Positions 15,990-26,374 of a stretch of 64,000 nucleotides of DNA are shown here, in pieces. The stretch spans positions 1 through 64,000 of the forward strand of contig NZ_SCFM01000012.1 of assembly GCF_004138295.1 (NCBI RefSeq), read 5' to 3'. How positions within the stretch are numbered: the first letter of the stretch is position 1; each line of letters opens with the position of its first letter. The position numbers and the translations under genes are program-made. The notes beneath the pieces were generated by a model that ran no database searches, was not told the origin of the DNA, and saw only the letters and a program-made list of their open reading frames with translations. This DNA comes from Ectobacillus funiculus (GTDB lineage: Bacteria; Bacillota; Bacilli; Bacillales; Bacillaceae_G).

Positions 15990-17756
15990 TTACTTCAGCT
16001 TCAGCTGTAAATGAAGCTCATTTAACTGTGCTGTTGCAACTTCGCCTGGTGCATCTGTTAACAAGCAGCTTGCGCTTGCTGTTTTCGGGAATGCAATCGT
16101 ATCACGAAGATTTGTGCGGCCTGCAAGCAGCATAACTAAGCGGTCTAGTCCTAACGCAATTCCGCCGTGCGGAGGCGTGCCGTAGTCAAATGCTTCAAGC
16201 AAGAAGCCGAATTGCTCCTGTGCTTCTTCCTGTGTAAACCCTAGCATTTGGAACATTTTTTCTTGCACATCACGCTCGTAAATACGCAGTGAACCACCGC
16301 CAAGTTCATAACCATTAAGCACAAGGTCATATGCCTGCGCACGTACCTTACCTGGGTTGCTGTCAAGAAGCGGAAGGTCTTCACGTACTGGCATTGTAAA
16401 AGGATGATGCGCCGCAAAGTAACGTCCTGCCTCCTCATCAAATTCAAGAAGCGGCCAATCTGTCACCCAAAGGAAGTTAAATTTGCTTTCGTCGATTAAA
16501 CCAAGCTCTTTTCCTAGCTTCACGCGAAGTGCTCCTAAGCTGTCAGCTACGATGTTCTTCTTGTCGCCTACGAAGAAGAATACGTCGCCTACTTCTCCTT
16601 CTAGCAATTGAACCATTGTTGCACTTTCTTCTTCGTTAAAGAATTTTGCAATTGGTCCTACCAAGCCGCTCTCTTCCACCTTCAGCCATGCAAGACCCTT
16701 TGCACCGTAAATTTTTACAAAGTCCGTTAACGCATCAATATCTTTACGGGAATATTTATCTGCTGCTCCTTTTGCGTTTAACGCTTTTACTTGTCCTCCG
16801 CTTTGTACTGCACTCGAGAACACTTTAAATCCGCAGTTAGCTGCAAATTCTGATAGGTCTGTCAGCTCTAAAGCAAAGCGCGTATCCGGTTTGTCTGAAC
16901 CAAAACGATTCATCGCCTCGTCATAGGTCATGCGCGGGAATGGCGTTTGAATATCAAGTCCCTTCGCCTCTTGCATCACAAGCGTCATCATCTGCTCCAT
17001 CATGCCAAGAAGCTCATCCTGTGTTAAGAAAGACATTTCAATATCGACTTGCGTAAACTCAGGCTGGCGATCCGCACGCAAATCTTCGTCACGGAAACAG
17101 CGCGCTACTTGATAATAGCGCTCGAAGCCGCCTACCATCAGAAGCTGCTTAAAGATTTGCGGTGATTGCGGCAATGCGTAAAACTCACCTGGATGTACAC
17201 GGCTCGGCACTAAATAGTCGCGAGCTCCCTCTGGTGTGCTTTTCGTTAAAATTGGCGTTTCTACATCAAGGAAGCCCTCTTTGTCTAAGAAATTACGCAT
17301 CGTCGTTGTAACTCGATGGCGCATTTTAAGCGTCTCGAACATAACAGGGCGACGCAGGTCAAGATAACGATATTTTAAACGTACATCCTCCGCCACATCT
17401 ACTTGATCAGAAATCGCAAACGGTGGTGTTTTTGCGCTATTTAATACATTTAGCTCTGTAACCTTTACTTCAATTTTACCTGTCGCTATGTTAGGATTGA
17501 TTGTTTCTGGGTCACGTTCTACCACAAGACCTTTTACATCCAAAACATATTCGTTACGCACCGCATCTGCTAATTGCAGTGCTTCCTTTGAGCTTTCTGG
17601 CGTAAAGACAATTTGCACAATCCCCGTACGGTCACGAAGATCGATAAAGATCAAATCACCGAAGTCTCTGCGTTTTTGTACCCAACCTTTTAGCTGTACT
17701 TGCTTACCAACATCTTGTAATGTTACTTCTCCGCAATGATGCGTTCTTTCAGACAT
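15990..17756 (-). CDS. aspS: Aspartyl-tRNA synthetase
   Basis: 588 residues, the length of bacterial class IIb AspRS. The N-terminal OB fold binds the anticodon (about 15-110, [20 protein letters not shown]). Motif 1 lies near [24 protein letters not shown] and motif 2 is [20 protein letters not shown]. The GAD insertion occupies about 290-430, and motif 3, [14 protein letters not shown], lies near 530. It charges tRNA-Asp. It is cotranscribed with hisS (12-bp gap, AGGAGGAG site) and ends at the strong terminator. Whether it is discriminating or also charges tRNA-Asn was not decided. Confidence 0.97.
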   Translation of the reverse strand: MSERTHHCGEVTLQDVGKQVQLKGWVQKRRDFGDLIFIDLRDRTGIVQIVFTPESSKEALQLADAVRNEYVLDVKGLVVERDPETINPNIATGKIEVKVTELNVLNSAKTPPFAISDQVDVAEDVRLKYRYLDLRRPVMFETLKMRHRVTTTMRNFLDKEGFLDVETPILTKSTPEGARDYLVPSRVHPGEFYALPQSPQIFKQLLMVGGFERYYQVARCFRDEDLRADRQPEFTQVDIEMSFLTQDELLGMMEQMMTLVMQEAKGLDIQTPFPRMTYDEAMNRFGSDKPDTRFALELTDLSEFAANCGFKVFSSAVQSGGQVKALNAKGAADKYSRKDIDALTDFVKIYGAKGLAWLKVEESGLVGPIAKFFNEEESATMVQLLEGEVGDVFFFVGDKKNIVADSLGALRVKLGKELGLIDESKFNFLWVTDWPLLEFDEEAGRYFAAHHPFTMPVREDLPLLDSNPGKVRAQAYDLVLNGYELGGGSLRIYERDVQEKMFQMLGFTQEEAQEQFGFLLEAFDYGTPPHGGIALGLDRLVMLLAGRTNLRDTIAFPKTASASCLLTDAPGEVATAQLNELHLQLKLK

Positions 17757-17768
17757 TTCTTTCTCCTC

Positions 17769-19040
17769 CTATAACACCTTTTCTGCTACGTATGAAACAA
17801 ATGTATCGAGAGCGGCTTCCTCTTGTTCGCCGGTGCTCATATCTTTAATATTAATTACGCTGCGCTCAAGTTCATTTTCACCAAGCACAGCCACATATTT
17901 CGCTTGCACACGGTCAGCTGCCTTAAACTGCGCTTTTACTTTACGGTCAAGATAATCCTTCTCGGCCGTTACCCCTGCCTTCCGCAGCTCAAACACAAGC
18001 TTTGCTGCATAATCCTTCGCTTGCTCTCCAAGCGCGACTACATAGCAATCAATGCTTTGTGAAACCGGGAGCGTAATGCTCTCAGCCTCAAGCGCCATCA
18101 ATAAGCGCTCAATACTTAACGCAAAACCAATCCCTGGTGTTTCCGGACCGCCAACCTCCTGAACAAGGCCATTGTAGCGCCCGCCGCCGCTTAATGTTGT
18201 GATAGCGCCAAAGCCCTCTGCCTCGCTCATAATCTCGAATACTGTATGCTGATAGTAATCTAAACCCCGCACAAGATTCGGATCCTTTTCAAACGGAATA
18301 TTCATCATTGTCAGAAGCTGCTGCACCTTCTCATAGTATTGCTGTGAACCTTCGTTTAAGTATTCCGTGATGGACGGTGCTGTACTCATCAATTCATGGC
18401 CGCGATCCTTTTTGCAATCTAAAATGCGAAGCGGATTCTTTTCTAGGCGGGCTTGACAATCTGAGCAAAATTCATGAATGCGCGGCGCAAAATGGTTTAC
18501 CAATGCCTCACGATGAGCTTTTCTGCTCTCCTGATCGCCTAAGGAATTGAGCACAAGCTTGACATGTTTTAAGCCTAAGCTCTTATAAAATTCCATTGCA
18601 AGCGCAATAACCTCGGCATCAATCGCCGGATCATTGCTGCCGAGCGCTTCAATCCCGAACTGTACAAACTGACGGTATCTGCCTGATTGCGGTCTTTCGT
18701 AACGAAACATCGGTCCGATATAAAACAGCTTTGTCGGCTGCGCTGCATCGCCATACATTTTATGTTCCACATACGAGCGAACAACTGCTGCCGTACCCTC
18801 AGGGCGCAGCGTTAGACTTCTCTCGCCGCGATCTGTGAATGTGTACATTTCCTTTTGAACGATATCTGTCGTATCTCCCACGCTGCGTAAAAATAATTCC
18901 GTATGCTCAAAAATCGGAGTCCGAATTTCTTTATAGTTATAACGGCGGCAAATCTCCCGCGCTTGCGTTTCGATATATTGCCACAGCTCGACCGTACCTG
19001 GAAGAATGTCTTGCGTTCCTCTTGGAATTTGAATCGACAT
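17769..19040 (-). CDS. hisS: Histidyl-tRNA synthetase
   Basis: 423 residues, class IIa. The start [15 protein letters not shown] is typical. Motif 2 lies in [20 protein letters not shown]. The histidine-specific motifs [14 protein letters not shown] (about 257-270) and GGGRYNGLV are present, and the C-terminal anticodon-binding domain spans about 330-423. It charges tRNA-His. It is the first gene after the T-box leader and is preceded by AGGAGG, so its synthesis is expected to rise when a cognate tRNA is uncharged. Confidence 0.97.
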   Translation of the reverse strand: MSIQIPRGTQDILPGTVELWQYIETQAREICRRYNYKEIRTPIFEHTELFLRSVGDTTDIVQKEMYTFTDRGERSLTLRPEGTAAVVRSYVEHKMYGDAAQPTKLFYIGPMFRYERPQSGRYRQFVQFGIEALGSNDPAIDAEVIALAMEFYKSLGLKHVKLVLNSLGDQESRKAHREALVNHFAPRIHEFCSDCQARLEKNPLRILDCKKDRGHELMSTAPSITEYLNEGSQQYYEKVQQLLTMMNIPFEKDPNLVRGLDYYQHTVFEIMSEAEGFGAITTLSGGGRYNGLVQEVGGPETPGIGFALSIERLLMALEAESITLPVSQSIDCYVVALGEQAKDYAAKLVFELRKAGVTAEKDYLDRKVKAQFKAADRVQAKYVAVLGENELERSVINIKDMSTGEQEEAALDTFVSYVAEKVL

Positions 19041-19067
19041 GCTGATAGTCCTCCTATTTTCAAAATA

Positions 19068-19382
19068 AAAAAGACCCCCCTCCCTACATAACGTAGGGAC
19101 GAGAGTCTTATACCCGTGGTGCCACCCTAATTGAAGCTTTTACGCTTCCACTTTTTGTTAACGCCTCAAACGTTCAGCTCCTACTGAGCCCTTGGCTGTT
19201 CAGAGTGAAACCTACGGAGTGTTCCTTCAATAAGTCATCATGAGAAATGCTCCCAGCCAAGGCATTTCCTCTCTGTTCATGTGTACTCTTACCTACTTTT
19301 CTCCATCATCGGTTTTTTCCATATGTAGTTATGAAAAATCAATTTGCTTATAAATATACGTGTTCTTCTGTGCTATTGTCAA
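19068..19382 (-). promoter_or_regulatory. Promoter and T-box leader of hisS-aspS
   Basis: On the minus strand TTGACA (19377-19382) and TATATT (19353-19358) drive a leader of about 300 nt. The T-box sequence AGGGTGGCACCACGG lies at about 19114-19130. It is followed by a terminator hairpin (CGTCCCTACGT / GTAGGGAGGGG with a T run, 19068-19111). Upstream, GATGGAGAAAAG and AGAGAGG match stem I elements. The probable specifier loop contains CATGATGAC, holding His (CAT) and Asp (GAT, GAC) triplets; which one reads the tRNA is not settled here. Uncharged tRNA binding favours antitermination. Confidence 0.88.
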
Positions 19383-19387
19383 GACCT

Positions 19388-19564
19388 TTAGCGACGATTA
19401 AAATGCTTCTTCAGTTTTTTTACATCCTGTAAGGAGACGCCAAATTCTGAAGCAAGCTCCATAGAAACTGTATTCTGTTCCTTAGAGGAAAAATCCTGGA
19501 AATTCATATGCAGCATTTGATTGGCACTATTTGCTGCATTCCTCCCGCTTTCATTCATACGCAT
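19388..19564 (-). CDS. Small conserved-type protein, possibly YrzK
   Basis: A 58-residue gene. ATG at 19564 follows AAAAAGGAG by nine bases. The sequence begins MRMNESGRNAANSANQM and ends with a helix-turn-helix-like basic segment, SLQDVKKLKKHFNRR, which gives a charged tail. B. subtilis has a small gene, yrzK, close to this position upstream of hisS; the match is by position and size only. The good ribosome site, the codon pattern and the clean stop just before the hisS promoter support a real gene. DNA or RNA binding is a guess from the basic tail. Confidence 0.65.
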   Translation of the reverse strand: MRMNESGRNAANSANQMLHMNFQDFSSKEQNTVSMELASEFGVSLQDVKKLKKHFNRR

Positions 19565-19637
19565 ATAGTTTTTCTCCTTTTTCGTGGGTTTTCTTACTTC
19601 AGTTTACCCACAAAAAAGGGACATTTATCCCTTAAAT

Positions 19638-19910
19638 TAAAGAAAACTCGCCGATTGGCGAGCCGTGCCCTTCGGCGAAGACAGAGGCGTAGTTGCACTT
19701 ATACTGTACTCCTAAAATTTCCCACTACATCGAATTCACCCCTAGCTGGAAATTTATACTGTCTTACAGTGTAAAGAAAACTCGCCGATTGGCGAGCCAC
19801 GCCCTTCGGCGAAGACAGAGGCGTAGCCCTACTTACACTGTATTTCTAAAATTTCCAACTGCGTCAAATTCACCCCTAGCTGGAAATTTATACTTTCTTA
19901 CAGTGTAAAG
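19638..19910 (+). repeat. Element A, two full copies in tandem
   Basis: Copies at 19638-19773 and 19774-19910 are joined head to tail with a period of 136 bp. Each has CTCGCCGATTGGCGAG, CCCTTCGGCGAAGACAGAGG and the tail ending CTTACAGTGTAAAG. They lie between the dtd stop and the start of the 58-residue gene. Confidence 0.9.
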
Positions 19911-19949
19911 AAAAATACGACCTGTCTTAGCTCACAAGGGACATTTCTT

Positions 19950-20390
19950 TTATTTACTTTCCATAATCAGTGTAACTGGTCCATCATTGAGCAAACGCAC
20001 GTCCATCATGGCACCAAATATACCTGTCTCGACATGCAGGCCTTGCTTACGAAGCTCCTCATTAAAGGCTTCGTACATAATCTGCGCATGCTCCGGCCTT
20101 GCTGCTTCTATGAAATTCGGGCGACGCCCCTTTCTGCAGTCCCCATATAACGTAAATTGTGAAACTGATAAAATGTAGCCGCCAATATCCCGAACCGAGA
20201 CGTTCATCTTTCCGCTCTCATCCTCAAAAATACGCAAATTTGCAATCTTGTCAGCAAGATAAGCACAATCTGTCTCTGTATCCTCATGCGTAATGCCAAC
20301 AAGCAGAGTCAAGCCGAAAGGAATTTGTCCAACAACTTGACCATCTACTGTTACGGAAGCTTCTTTTGATCTTTGTACTACTACTCTCAT
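19950..20390 (-). CDS. dtd: D-aminoacyl-tRNA deacylase
   Basis: 146 residues, the usual DTD length. The start [17 protein letters not shown] is typical. The active-site SQFTLYGDC (about 78-86) provides the oxyanion residues, and the cross-subunit GPVTLIMES (Gly-cisPro motif) is at the C-terminus. The homodimer hydrolyses D-amino acids from mischarged tRNA and also glycine from tRNA-Ala. It follows relA by 13 bp with an AAGGAG site, as in B. subtilis. Confidence 0.96.
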   Translation of the reverse strand: MRVVVQRSKEASVTVDGQVVGQIPFGLTLLVGITHEDTETDCAYLADKIANLRIFEDESGKMNVSVRDIGGYILSVSQFTLYGDCRKGRRPNFIEAARPEHAQIMYEAFNEELRKQGLHVETGIFGAMMDVRLLNDGPVTLIMESK

Positions 20391-20403
20391 ATTACATACT
20401 CCT

Positions 20404-22599
20404 TTAATGCATCAATCTTCGCACTGCGTACACATCGCGCACCTGCTTAATCCGTTCCACAATCTTTTGCAGATGATTTACGTTATGAATAGCGATGGAC
20501 ATATGAATAATGGCCATTTTATTACGGTCGCTCCGTCCTGAGACAGCAGAAATATTTGTTTTCATCTCATTTACCGCTTGCAGCACTTCATTTAAAAGCC
20601 CTCTTCTATCAAAGCCTGAAATTTCAAGATCAACATTATATTCAAGCTCTCTCTGCGGGCTGATTTCCCATTCTACCTCAAGCAATCGATCCTTTGCCTC
20701 ATCCGTCTGCGTATTTACACAGTCGGCTCGATGAACTGATACACCACGGCCCTTTGTAATATAACCGATAATATCGTCTCCTGGCACTGGGTTACAGCAT
20801 TTCGATACACGGATAAGAAGATTGTCTACCCCGCTTACCTTAATACCCGTATCACGACGCTTAATCTTCATCGGCTGCGTTTTCGCATCAGCCACCGCAT
20901 CATCGAGAAGCTGTGCTTCTTCCTTCTTCTTACGGAATTTATCGGTTAAGCGCGTAACAATTTGTGCTGCGGTAATGCCGTTATATCCCACGGCCGCATA
21001 CATTTCTTCTTCATTGGGGAAATTGAATTTCTCGGCAACTCGCTTGAGATTTTCAGAGCTAAGTACTTCCTTCATATCGTAATCTAAGCCTCTAAGCTCC
21101 TTTTCAATTAACTCTTTCCCTTTTTCAACATTTTCATCCCGGCGCTGCTTTTTGAAAAATTGACGAATTTTATTTTTCGCATGTGACGTTTGCGCAAGCT
21201 TCACCCAGTCCTGACTTGGACCATACGAATGCTTGGACGTCATAATTTCGATAATATCACCCGTCTTCAGCTTATAATCAAGCGGAACCATCTTTCCGTT
21301 TACCTTCGCGCCAATTGTTTTATTACCGATTTCCGAGTGAATGCGATACGCAAAGTCGATTGGCACCGATCCAAGCGGCAGTTCCAGCACATCCCCTTTT
21401 GGTGTAAAGACGAACACCATATCCGAGAAAAGGTCGAGCTTTAACGACTCCATAAACTCCTCAGCATTGGATGCATCCTTTTGCCATTCTAAGATTTGCG
21501 GGAACCAAGACAGCTTTTTCTCCAGTGTCTCGTGGTCAGCCTGAAGGGTTTTTCCTTCCTTGTATGCCCAATGGGCGGCAATCCCAAATTCCGCAATTTC
21601 GTGCATTTCCTTTGTTCGGATTTGCACCTCCAGCGGATCCCCCTTCGGTCCGATGACCGTCGTATGAAGTGATTGGTAGAAATTTGCCTTAGGCATCGCA
21701 ATATAATCCTTAAACCTTCCTGGCATTGGCTTCCAGCAAGTATGAATAATTCCTAGCACCGCATAGCAATCTTTAATGCTATTTACAATAACACGAACCG
21801 CCAGCAAGTCATAAATCTCATTAAATTGCTTGTTCTGCATGACCATCTTGCGATAAATGCTATAAATATGCTTTGGACGTCCAGAGAGTTCTGCACTGAT
21901 TGTCACATCGCTGAGCTTTTCACGGATTTCGTCCATAACCTCTCCTAAATACTCTTCCCGTTCGGCGCGCTTACGCTTCATTAAATTCACGATACGGTAG
22001 TATTGTTGTGGGTTTAAATAGCGAAGAGATGTGTCCTCAAGCTCCCATTTGATTGTGCTAATCCCAAGGCGGTGTGCGAGCGGCGCAAAAATCTCTAATG
22101 TTTCATTAGCAATACGCTGCTGCTTTTCCTGCGGCAAATGCTTCAGCGTCCGCATATTATGCAAGCGGTCAGCCAGCTTAATCAAAATTACGCGCATATC
22201 TTGCGCCATAGCAACAAACATTTTCCGATGATTTTCCGCCTGTTGCTCCTCTTGTGATTTATATTTAATTTTACCGAGCTTTGTAACGCCGTCTACAAGC
22301 ATCGCAATCTCTTTTGTAAACGCACGTTCCATATCCTCTAATGTTACACTTGTATCCTCTACAACATCGTGCAAAAAGCCTGCAGATACAGTTGCCGGGT
22401 CCATTCTTAAATCCACGAGAATGCCAGCCACCTGAATAGGATGGATAATGTACGGCTCCCCTGATTTACGATATTGCTCACGATGGGCTTCCCGAGCAAA
22501 CTCATATGCGCGCTCCACGATTCCCAAATCTTGGCCGCTTAAATATTGAGCAGCCTTGTGCAGTACTTGTTCAGCCGTTAGCACTTGTTCATTTGCCAT
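20404..22599 (-). CDS. relA: Bifunctional (p)ppGpp synthetase/hydrolase
   Basis: 731 residues, a full-length Rel. The HD hydrolase domain (about 25-180) keeps the HDVVEDT motif, so hydrolase activity is expected. The synthetase domain (about 240-350) has [22 protein letters not shown]. The TGS domain (about 390-450) starts [15 protein letters not shown] zinc-finger-like region with [21 protein letters not shown] precedes the C-terminal ACT domain (about 657-731). It makes (p)ppGpp on the ribosome when uncharged tRNA is bound. It is the first gene of relA-dtd. Confidence 0.96.
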   Translation of the reverse strand: MANEQVLTAEQVLHKAAQYLSGQDLGIVERAYEFAREAHREQYRKSGEPYIIHPIQVAGILVDLRMDPATVSAGFLHDVVEDTSVTLEDMERAFTKEIAMLVDGVTKLGKIKYKSQEEQQAENHRKMFVAMAQDMRVILIKLADRLHNMRTLKHLPQEKQQRIANETLEIFAPLAHRLGISTIKWELEDTSLRYLNPQQYYRIVNLMKRKRAEREEYLGEVMDEIREKLSDVTISAELSGRPKHIYSIYRKMVMQNKQFNEIYDLLAVRVIVNSIKDCYAVLGIIHTCWKPMPGRFKDYIAMPKANFYQSLHTTVIGPKGDPLEVQIRTKEMHEIAEFGIAAHWAYKEGKTLQADHETLEKKLSWFPQILEWQKDASNAEEFMESLKLDLFSDMVFVFTPKGDVLELPLGSVPIDFAYRIHSEIGNKTIGAKVNGKMVPLDYKLKTGDIIEIMTSKHSYGPSQDWVKLAQTSHAKNKIRQFFKKQRRDENVEKGKELIEKELRGLDYDMKEVLSSENLKRVAEKFNFPNEEEMYAAVGYNGITAAQIVTRLTDKFRKKKEEAQLLDDAVADAKTQPMKIKRRDTGIKVSGVDNLLIRVSKCCNPVPGDDIIGYITKGRGVSVHRADCVNTQTDEAKDRLLEVEWEISPQRELEYNVDLEISGFDRRGLLNEVLQAVNEMKTNISAVSGRSDRNKMAIIHMSIAIHNVNHLQKIVERIKQVRDVYAVRRLMH

Positions 22600-22632
22600 G
22601 GAATCACCTTTATAGTATAAATTATTTATTTT

Positions 22633-22810
22633 TAAAGAAAACTCGCCGATTGGCGAGCCCCGCCTTTTGGGCGAAGACAGAGGCGTAGTTGCACTTATAC
22701 TGTATTCCTAAAATTTCCGACTACGTCGAATTCACCTCGAGCTGGAAATTTATGCTTTTTTACAGTGTAAAGAAAACTCGCCGATTGGCGAGCTCCGCTC
22801 TTGGGCGAAT
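22633..22810 (+). repeat. Element A, full copy followed by a head-only copy
   Basis: A full copy (22633-22767) is followed head to tail by a second copy cut after the head (22768-22810, ending CTCTTGGGCGAATTTCC). The period is 135 bp. It sits just upstream of the relA start, so it lies in or near the relA leader. Confidence 0.87.
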
Positions 22811-22927
22811 TTCCCAGTTTCAATCTATTAAAAAGAATTATTCTATATTGTAACATTATAACTCACTTGTTGAAACAGGTGAAAAACAAGAGGATAGTAA
22901 ATCCTTCCTGACTTCCTATATAGAAAA

Positions 22928-22974
22928 AGGAGGTGACCCAAAAAAGGGGGAACTATCCCTCTTTTGGGCCACCT
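22928..22974 (-). terminator. Terminator of the recJ-apt transcript
   Basis: A long stem pairs AGGTGACCCAAAAAAGGG with CCCTCTTTTGGGCCACCT (few mismatches), then CTCCTTTTTCT on the minus strand. It lies about 100 bp past the apt stop; the space between holds nothing coding. Confidence 0.7.
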
Positions 22975-23070
22975 CGCGAAAGGAACCATCATACTGCATG
23001 GTATAAAACAAAAGCTTTTGCAACGTTTCCTTCTGCAAATTTATAAAAACGGGCACAAGCCGCTATACAA

Positions 23071-23583
23071 TTAATATTGCATCAATGTTAATACATCGTA
23101 GCCATCTAATTTATCACGGCCATCTAAATACGTAAGCTCTACAAGGAATGCAATCCCTGCTACTACGCCGCCCAGCTCTTCAACAAGCTTAATTGTTGCT
23201 TCAATTGTTCCACCTGTCGCAAGCAAATCATCCGTGATCAGAATACGTTGTCCTGGCTGAATAGCATCTTTGTGAATCGTTAATACATCTTTGCCATATT
23301 CTTTTCCGTATTCTACTTTTACCACTTCACGTGGAAGCTTCCCTTCCTTACGAACTGGCGCGAAACCAATTCCAAGCGCATAAGCAACAGGGCAACCGAT
23401 GATGAAACCACGCGCCTCCGGTCCAACAATCAAGTCGATTTCCTTTTCCTTCGCAAACTCAACAATCGCATCTGTTGCCGCCTTGTACGCTTCACCATCA
23501 TTCATTAAAGGAGAAATGTCCTTAAACACAATTCCTTCCTTCGGATAATCAGGGACGATTGCAATATACTTCTTAAAATCCAT
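23071..23583 (-). CDS. apt: Adenine phosphoribosyltransferase
   Basis: 170 residues from ATG at 23583, preceded by AAGGAGG; an in-frame extension of seven codons runs into recJ without a site. The type I PRTase fold has the PRPP-binding motif [17 protein letters not shown] (about 120-136) and the flexible-loop region [16 protein letters not shown]. It salvages adenine to AMP with PRPP. It starts one base after the recJ stop, so the two are translationally linked, as in other bacilli. Confidence 0.96.
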   Translation of the reverse strand: MDFKKYIAIVPDYPKEGIVFKDISPLMNDGEAYKAATDAIVEFAKEKEIDLIVGPEARGFIIGCPVAYALGIGFAPVRKEGKLPREVVKVEYGKEYGKDVLTIHKDAIQPGQRILITDDLLATGGTIEATIKLVEELGGVVAGIAFLVELTYLDGRDKLDGYDVLTLMQY

Positions 23584-23584
23584 A

Positions 23585-25933
23585 CTAAGCCTCCTTGTGT
23601 ACAAAAGAATCGTTCCGAATCGTTTCCAACATTTCTTTTAACTGCTGATAAGCAGAATATACTAATTCTTTTTCCACCTGTAATTGTTCGAATTTCTTCC
23701 GATATGTTTTAGACTCTGTTAAGTCGCGTTTCTCAGTCAAATGAGATAGAAAAATGACACCATCTTTTATTGTAACAAATTCAAGTTCAAAAAACACCTG
23801 TGTCATAAAATTTACTGTGTCTTTTGACCAACCCTTGTACCGGCATAGCTCCTCTCCGTGTTGCACGAGAGAAAATGGAGATTTCTGCCGAAGAAAAGCA
23901 TAAAACCATTTAAAATGATCACGGGTTGGGACCGTGCTGAACGTATGATCCGCATCGCTGAGCAACACTGCATAAACGCGGGCCGGAAAGCCATATGCTA
24001 GTACATTACGCAACTGCTCAAGCGAGGAGGGCAAGTCTAAGAGCACCACGTACTGCCCTTGTAAAATACCTGACTGGATGTCGGGTGCATCAGCAGATAT
24101 AGCATAGCGCTTATAGTCCTGAGGCAGCTTTTCCAAGGACAGTTCATCAAAATACAAGATGTTAAGACACTGGCTTGGCAGCGTTGCAAGCTGCTTCTCA
24201 AACCCGCGCATGCTGCGCCAGTCAAATAGCTGCCACTCTGTAACCGCAATATCCTGAATGATCACTTGCGGCTTTCGGAAATTATTCCATTCATTAATCG
24301 ACAGCTCCCCAATGGCAGAAACGCGTGCCGCCGGCGAGATGTGCTCCGCCAATGGACCTAAGCCAAAACCAATGCCATCGAGACGAGCCTGGCCATTTGT
24401 AAACATAACCTTTAGATGAGAACCGTCCGAACCAATTGGTTTTATGCTCTCAAGTGATACATTCTCCACTTGGATACGCGGCTTCGGATTGCCAGCCCCA
24501 AACGGCGCCAGCTGCTGTATCTCCTCTATCACAGGCAGCGTAATGTCTTCAAGACGACACACCGCATCAACAGTCTTAACGGGCATCAAATCCTGCATTG
24601 AAAGCTGCTCTGCTGCCAGTTCATTAAGCCGTCTTCTTAGCTCATCCACATGGTCCATATCAAGTGTCATCCCTGCTGCCATAGGGTGCCCGCCAAAGTG
24701 TGGCAGAATATCGCGGCAATCAGATAGATTGGCAAATAAGTCAAAGCCTTCAATGCTGCGTGCTGAGCCCTTCGCAATTTTCTTTACGCTATCGACACCA
24801 AGAATAATGACCGGTCGGTAAAAACGTTCTACAAGCCGTGATGCAACAATGCCAATAACGCCAACATTCCATCCTTCTTTTGCGAGAACAAGTACATGGT
24901 TTGTTTCCGGAGGATAGTGCTCCTCCACCATTTCAATAGCCTCTGCCGCAATTTCCTGTACAATATCCTGACGCAGCTTGTTCAAGCTATCAATCTCTTG
25001 TGCGAGCTCCAACGCTTCTTCCCTATCCTCTGATAGGAGAAGGTGAACAGCTGGAGCTGCGTCCTCTAGCCGGCCGACTGCGTTAATACGAGGGGCAATT
25101 GAAAATCCGACGCTTTCCTCATTCGCCGCATGCTGTTGGACATTGGCCACCTGAAATAAAGCAAGCAATCCAGGGCGCTTCGTATGCTGCAGCTTTTCCA
25201 AACCGCGAATCACAAGCAAACGGTTTTCATCATGCAGTGGAACAAGATCGGCAATTGTACCAATCACCGCAATATCCAGTAAGTGCTCTGGAACCCTGCC
25301 AAGCAAAGCGTGCGCCACCTTAAACGCAACTCCGACACCGGCCAATTCGCCAAATGGATACATGCCCCCTCCAAGTCTTGGATGAATAATCGCGTATGCA
25401 TCAGGAAGCTCTGGCGGCGGCTCATGGTGATCAGTAATAATCAAATCAATACCAAGCTCCTTTGCGAGCCTTGCCTCATTAACAGCAGAAATACCTGTAT
25501 CAACTGTAATAATTAATGAAAAACCAGCTTGCTGCGCCCAGCGAAACGCCCCCTCATTTGGTCCGTATCCCTCGGTAAATCGGTTGGGGATATAAAATTC
25601 CACATCAGCACCAAGCTCAAGAAGCGCAAGCATTAAAACTGTTGTACTGCTAACACCGTCAGCATCGTAATCACCGTATACGAGAATTTGCTCTCCGTTC
25701 TGGACAGCTAGATGGATTCTCTCTACAGCTCGTTCCATATCTTTAAGCAGAAACGGATCATAAAATGATTGCCGTTCACTATGTAAAAAGCTTGTAATCT
25801 CTTCTTCTGTATGAAGTCCCCTATGAACTAATAAAGAGGTAATAACGGGTGATAGCTGCAGCTTATGCGCTAACTGCTGAGCCAACTCCTCGTTCCCTCT
25901 TATATGTTTCCAACGCGTTTTCGGTTGTAACAA
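23585..25933 (-). CDS. recJ: Single-stranded-DNA-specific exonuclease RecJ
   Basis: 782 residues from a TTG at 25933 (eight bases after GAGGGG); a GTG three codons earlier touches the ribosome site and is less likely. The DHH phosphoesterase core has [18 protein letters not shown] near 80, VDTGISA and ITDHHEPP near 155. The DHHA1 motif lies in [12 protein letters not shown], followed by an OB-like domain and a C-terminal extension typical of Bacillus RecJ. It degrades single-stranded DNA 5' to 3' with Mn2+ in recombination and mismatch repair. It is upstream of apt in one operon. Confidence 0.94.
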   Translation of the reverse strand: MLQPKTRWKHIRGNEELAQQLAHKLQLSPVITSLLVHRGLHTEEEITSFLHSERQSFYDPFLLKDMERAVERIHLAVQNGEQILVYGDYDADGVSSTTVLMLALLELGADVEFYIPNRFTEGYGPNEGAFRWAQQAGFSLIITVDTGISAVNEARLAKELGIDLIITDHHEPPPELPDAYAIIHPRLGGGMYPFGELAGVGVAFKVAHALLGRVPEHLLDIAVIGTIADLVPLHDENRLLVIRGLEKLQHTKRPGLLALFQVANVQQHAANEESVGFSIAPRINAVGRLEDAAPAVHLLLSEDREEALELAQEIDSLNKLRQDIVQEIAAEAIEMVEEHYPPETNHVLVLAKEGWNVGVIGIVASRLVERFYRPVIILGVDSVKKIAKGSARSIEGFDLFANLSDCRDILPHFGGHPMAAGMTLDMDHVDELRRRLNELAAEQLSMQDLMPVKTVDAVCRLEDITLPVIEEIQQLAPFGAGNPKPRIQVENVSLESIKPIGSDGSHLKVMFTNGQARLDGIGFGLGPLAEHISPAARVSAIGELSINEWNNFRKPQVIIQDIAVTEWQLFDWRSMRGFEKQLATLPSQCLNILYFDELSLEKLPQDYKRYAISADAPDIQSGILQGQYVVLLDLPSSLEQLRNVLAYGFPARVYAVLLSDADHTFSTVPTRDHFKWFYAFLRQKSPFSLVQHGEELCRYKGWSKDTVNFMTQVFFELEFVTIKDGVIFLSHLTEKRDLTESKTYRKKFEQLQVEKELVYSAYQQLKEMLETIRNDSFVHKEA

Positions 25934-26021
25934 CGAAATCACCCCTCAATTCATTCATTATACTAAACCGGTTATAAGGTGACAATGAAATGCCAAATAC
26001 CCTTATTTAACAGCAGTAAGA

Positions 26022-26171
26022 AAAGCAGACAAGGCCCGCCTTTTATGGCAGCGTAGGGGTGAGCCAGAGTAAAAGGCGCTTTTTGCCTTTTGCGGAGGTT
26101 CAGCCTGGAGTCTGACATTTTGGGCCTTGGGAGCTAGACATCACCCCGAACAGTCATCCTTTCTTATCTTG
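26022..26171 (+). repeat. Element B, copy 2
   Basis: It shares AAGGCCCGCCTTTTATGGC, GGGCCTTGGGAGCTAGACAT and TTTCTTATCTTG with copy 1 at 14750-14861. Its loop carries about 40 extra bases that include an AAAAGGC/GCCTTTT hairpin. The CAAGGCCC/GGGCCTTG closing arms are conserved, so length varies only inside the loop. Confidence 0.75.
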
Positions 26172-26297
26172 TAAAGAAAACTCGCCGATTGGCGAGCCCT
26201 GTTCTTAGGCGTAGTTGCCCCTATACTGTATTCCTAACATTTCTCGCCACGTCGAATTGTCTTCCAGCTAGAAACTTATACTGTCTTAAAGTGCAAA
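26172..26297 (+). repeat. Element A, copy with shortened head
   Basis: It is joined directly to element B. The hairpin CTCGCCGATTGGCGAG is kept, but the GGGCGAAGACAG block is lost (CTGTTCTTAGGCGTAGTT). The foldback tail ends CTGTCTTAAAGTGC. Confidence 0.8.
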
Positions 26298-26341
26298 AAA
26301 GACGAGGCTCTCTACCTATCGCAGATACACCTCGTCTTTTT
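26296..26341 (-). terminator. Terminator of secDF
   Basis: A 12-bp perfect stem (AAAAAGACGAGG / CCTCGTCTTTTT) lies about 35 bp past the secDF stop; it is symmetric enough to work in both directions. Confidence 0.88.
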
Positions 26342-26374
26342 AAAACAGTTATAGCCACCCTGTTTTCCTTTTTG

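Noticed and set aside
19508-19908. Plus-strand open frames over the tandem element A copies (and similar ones at 4059 and 26189)
   Set aside because: They simply translate the repeat and appear wherever the copy happens to lack a stop. There is no ribosome site and no conserved frame.
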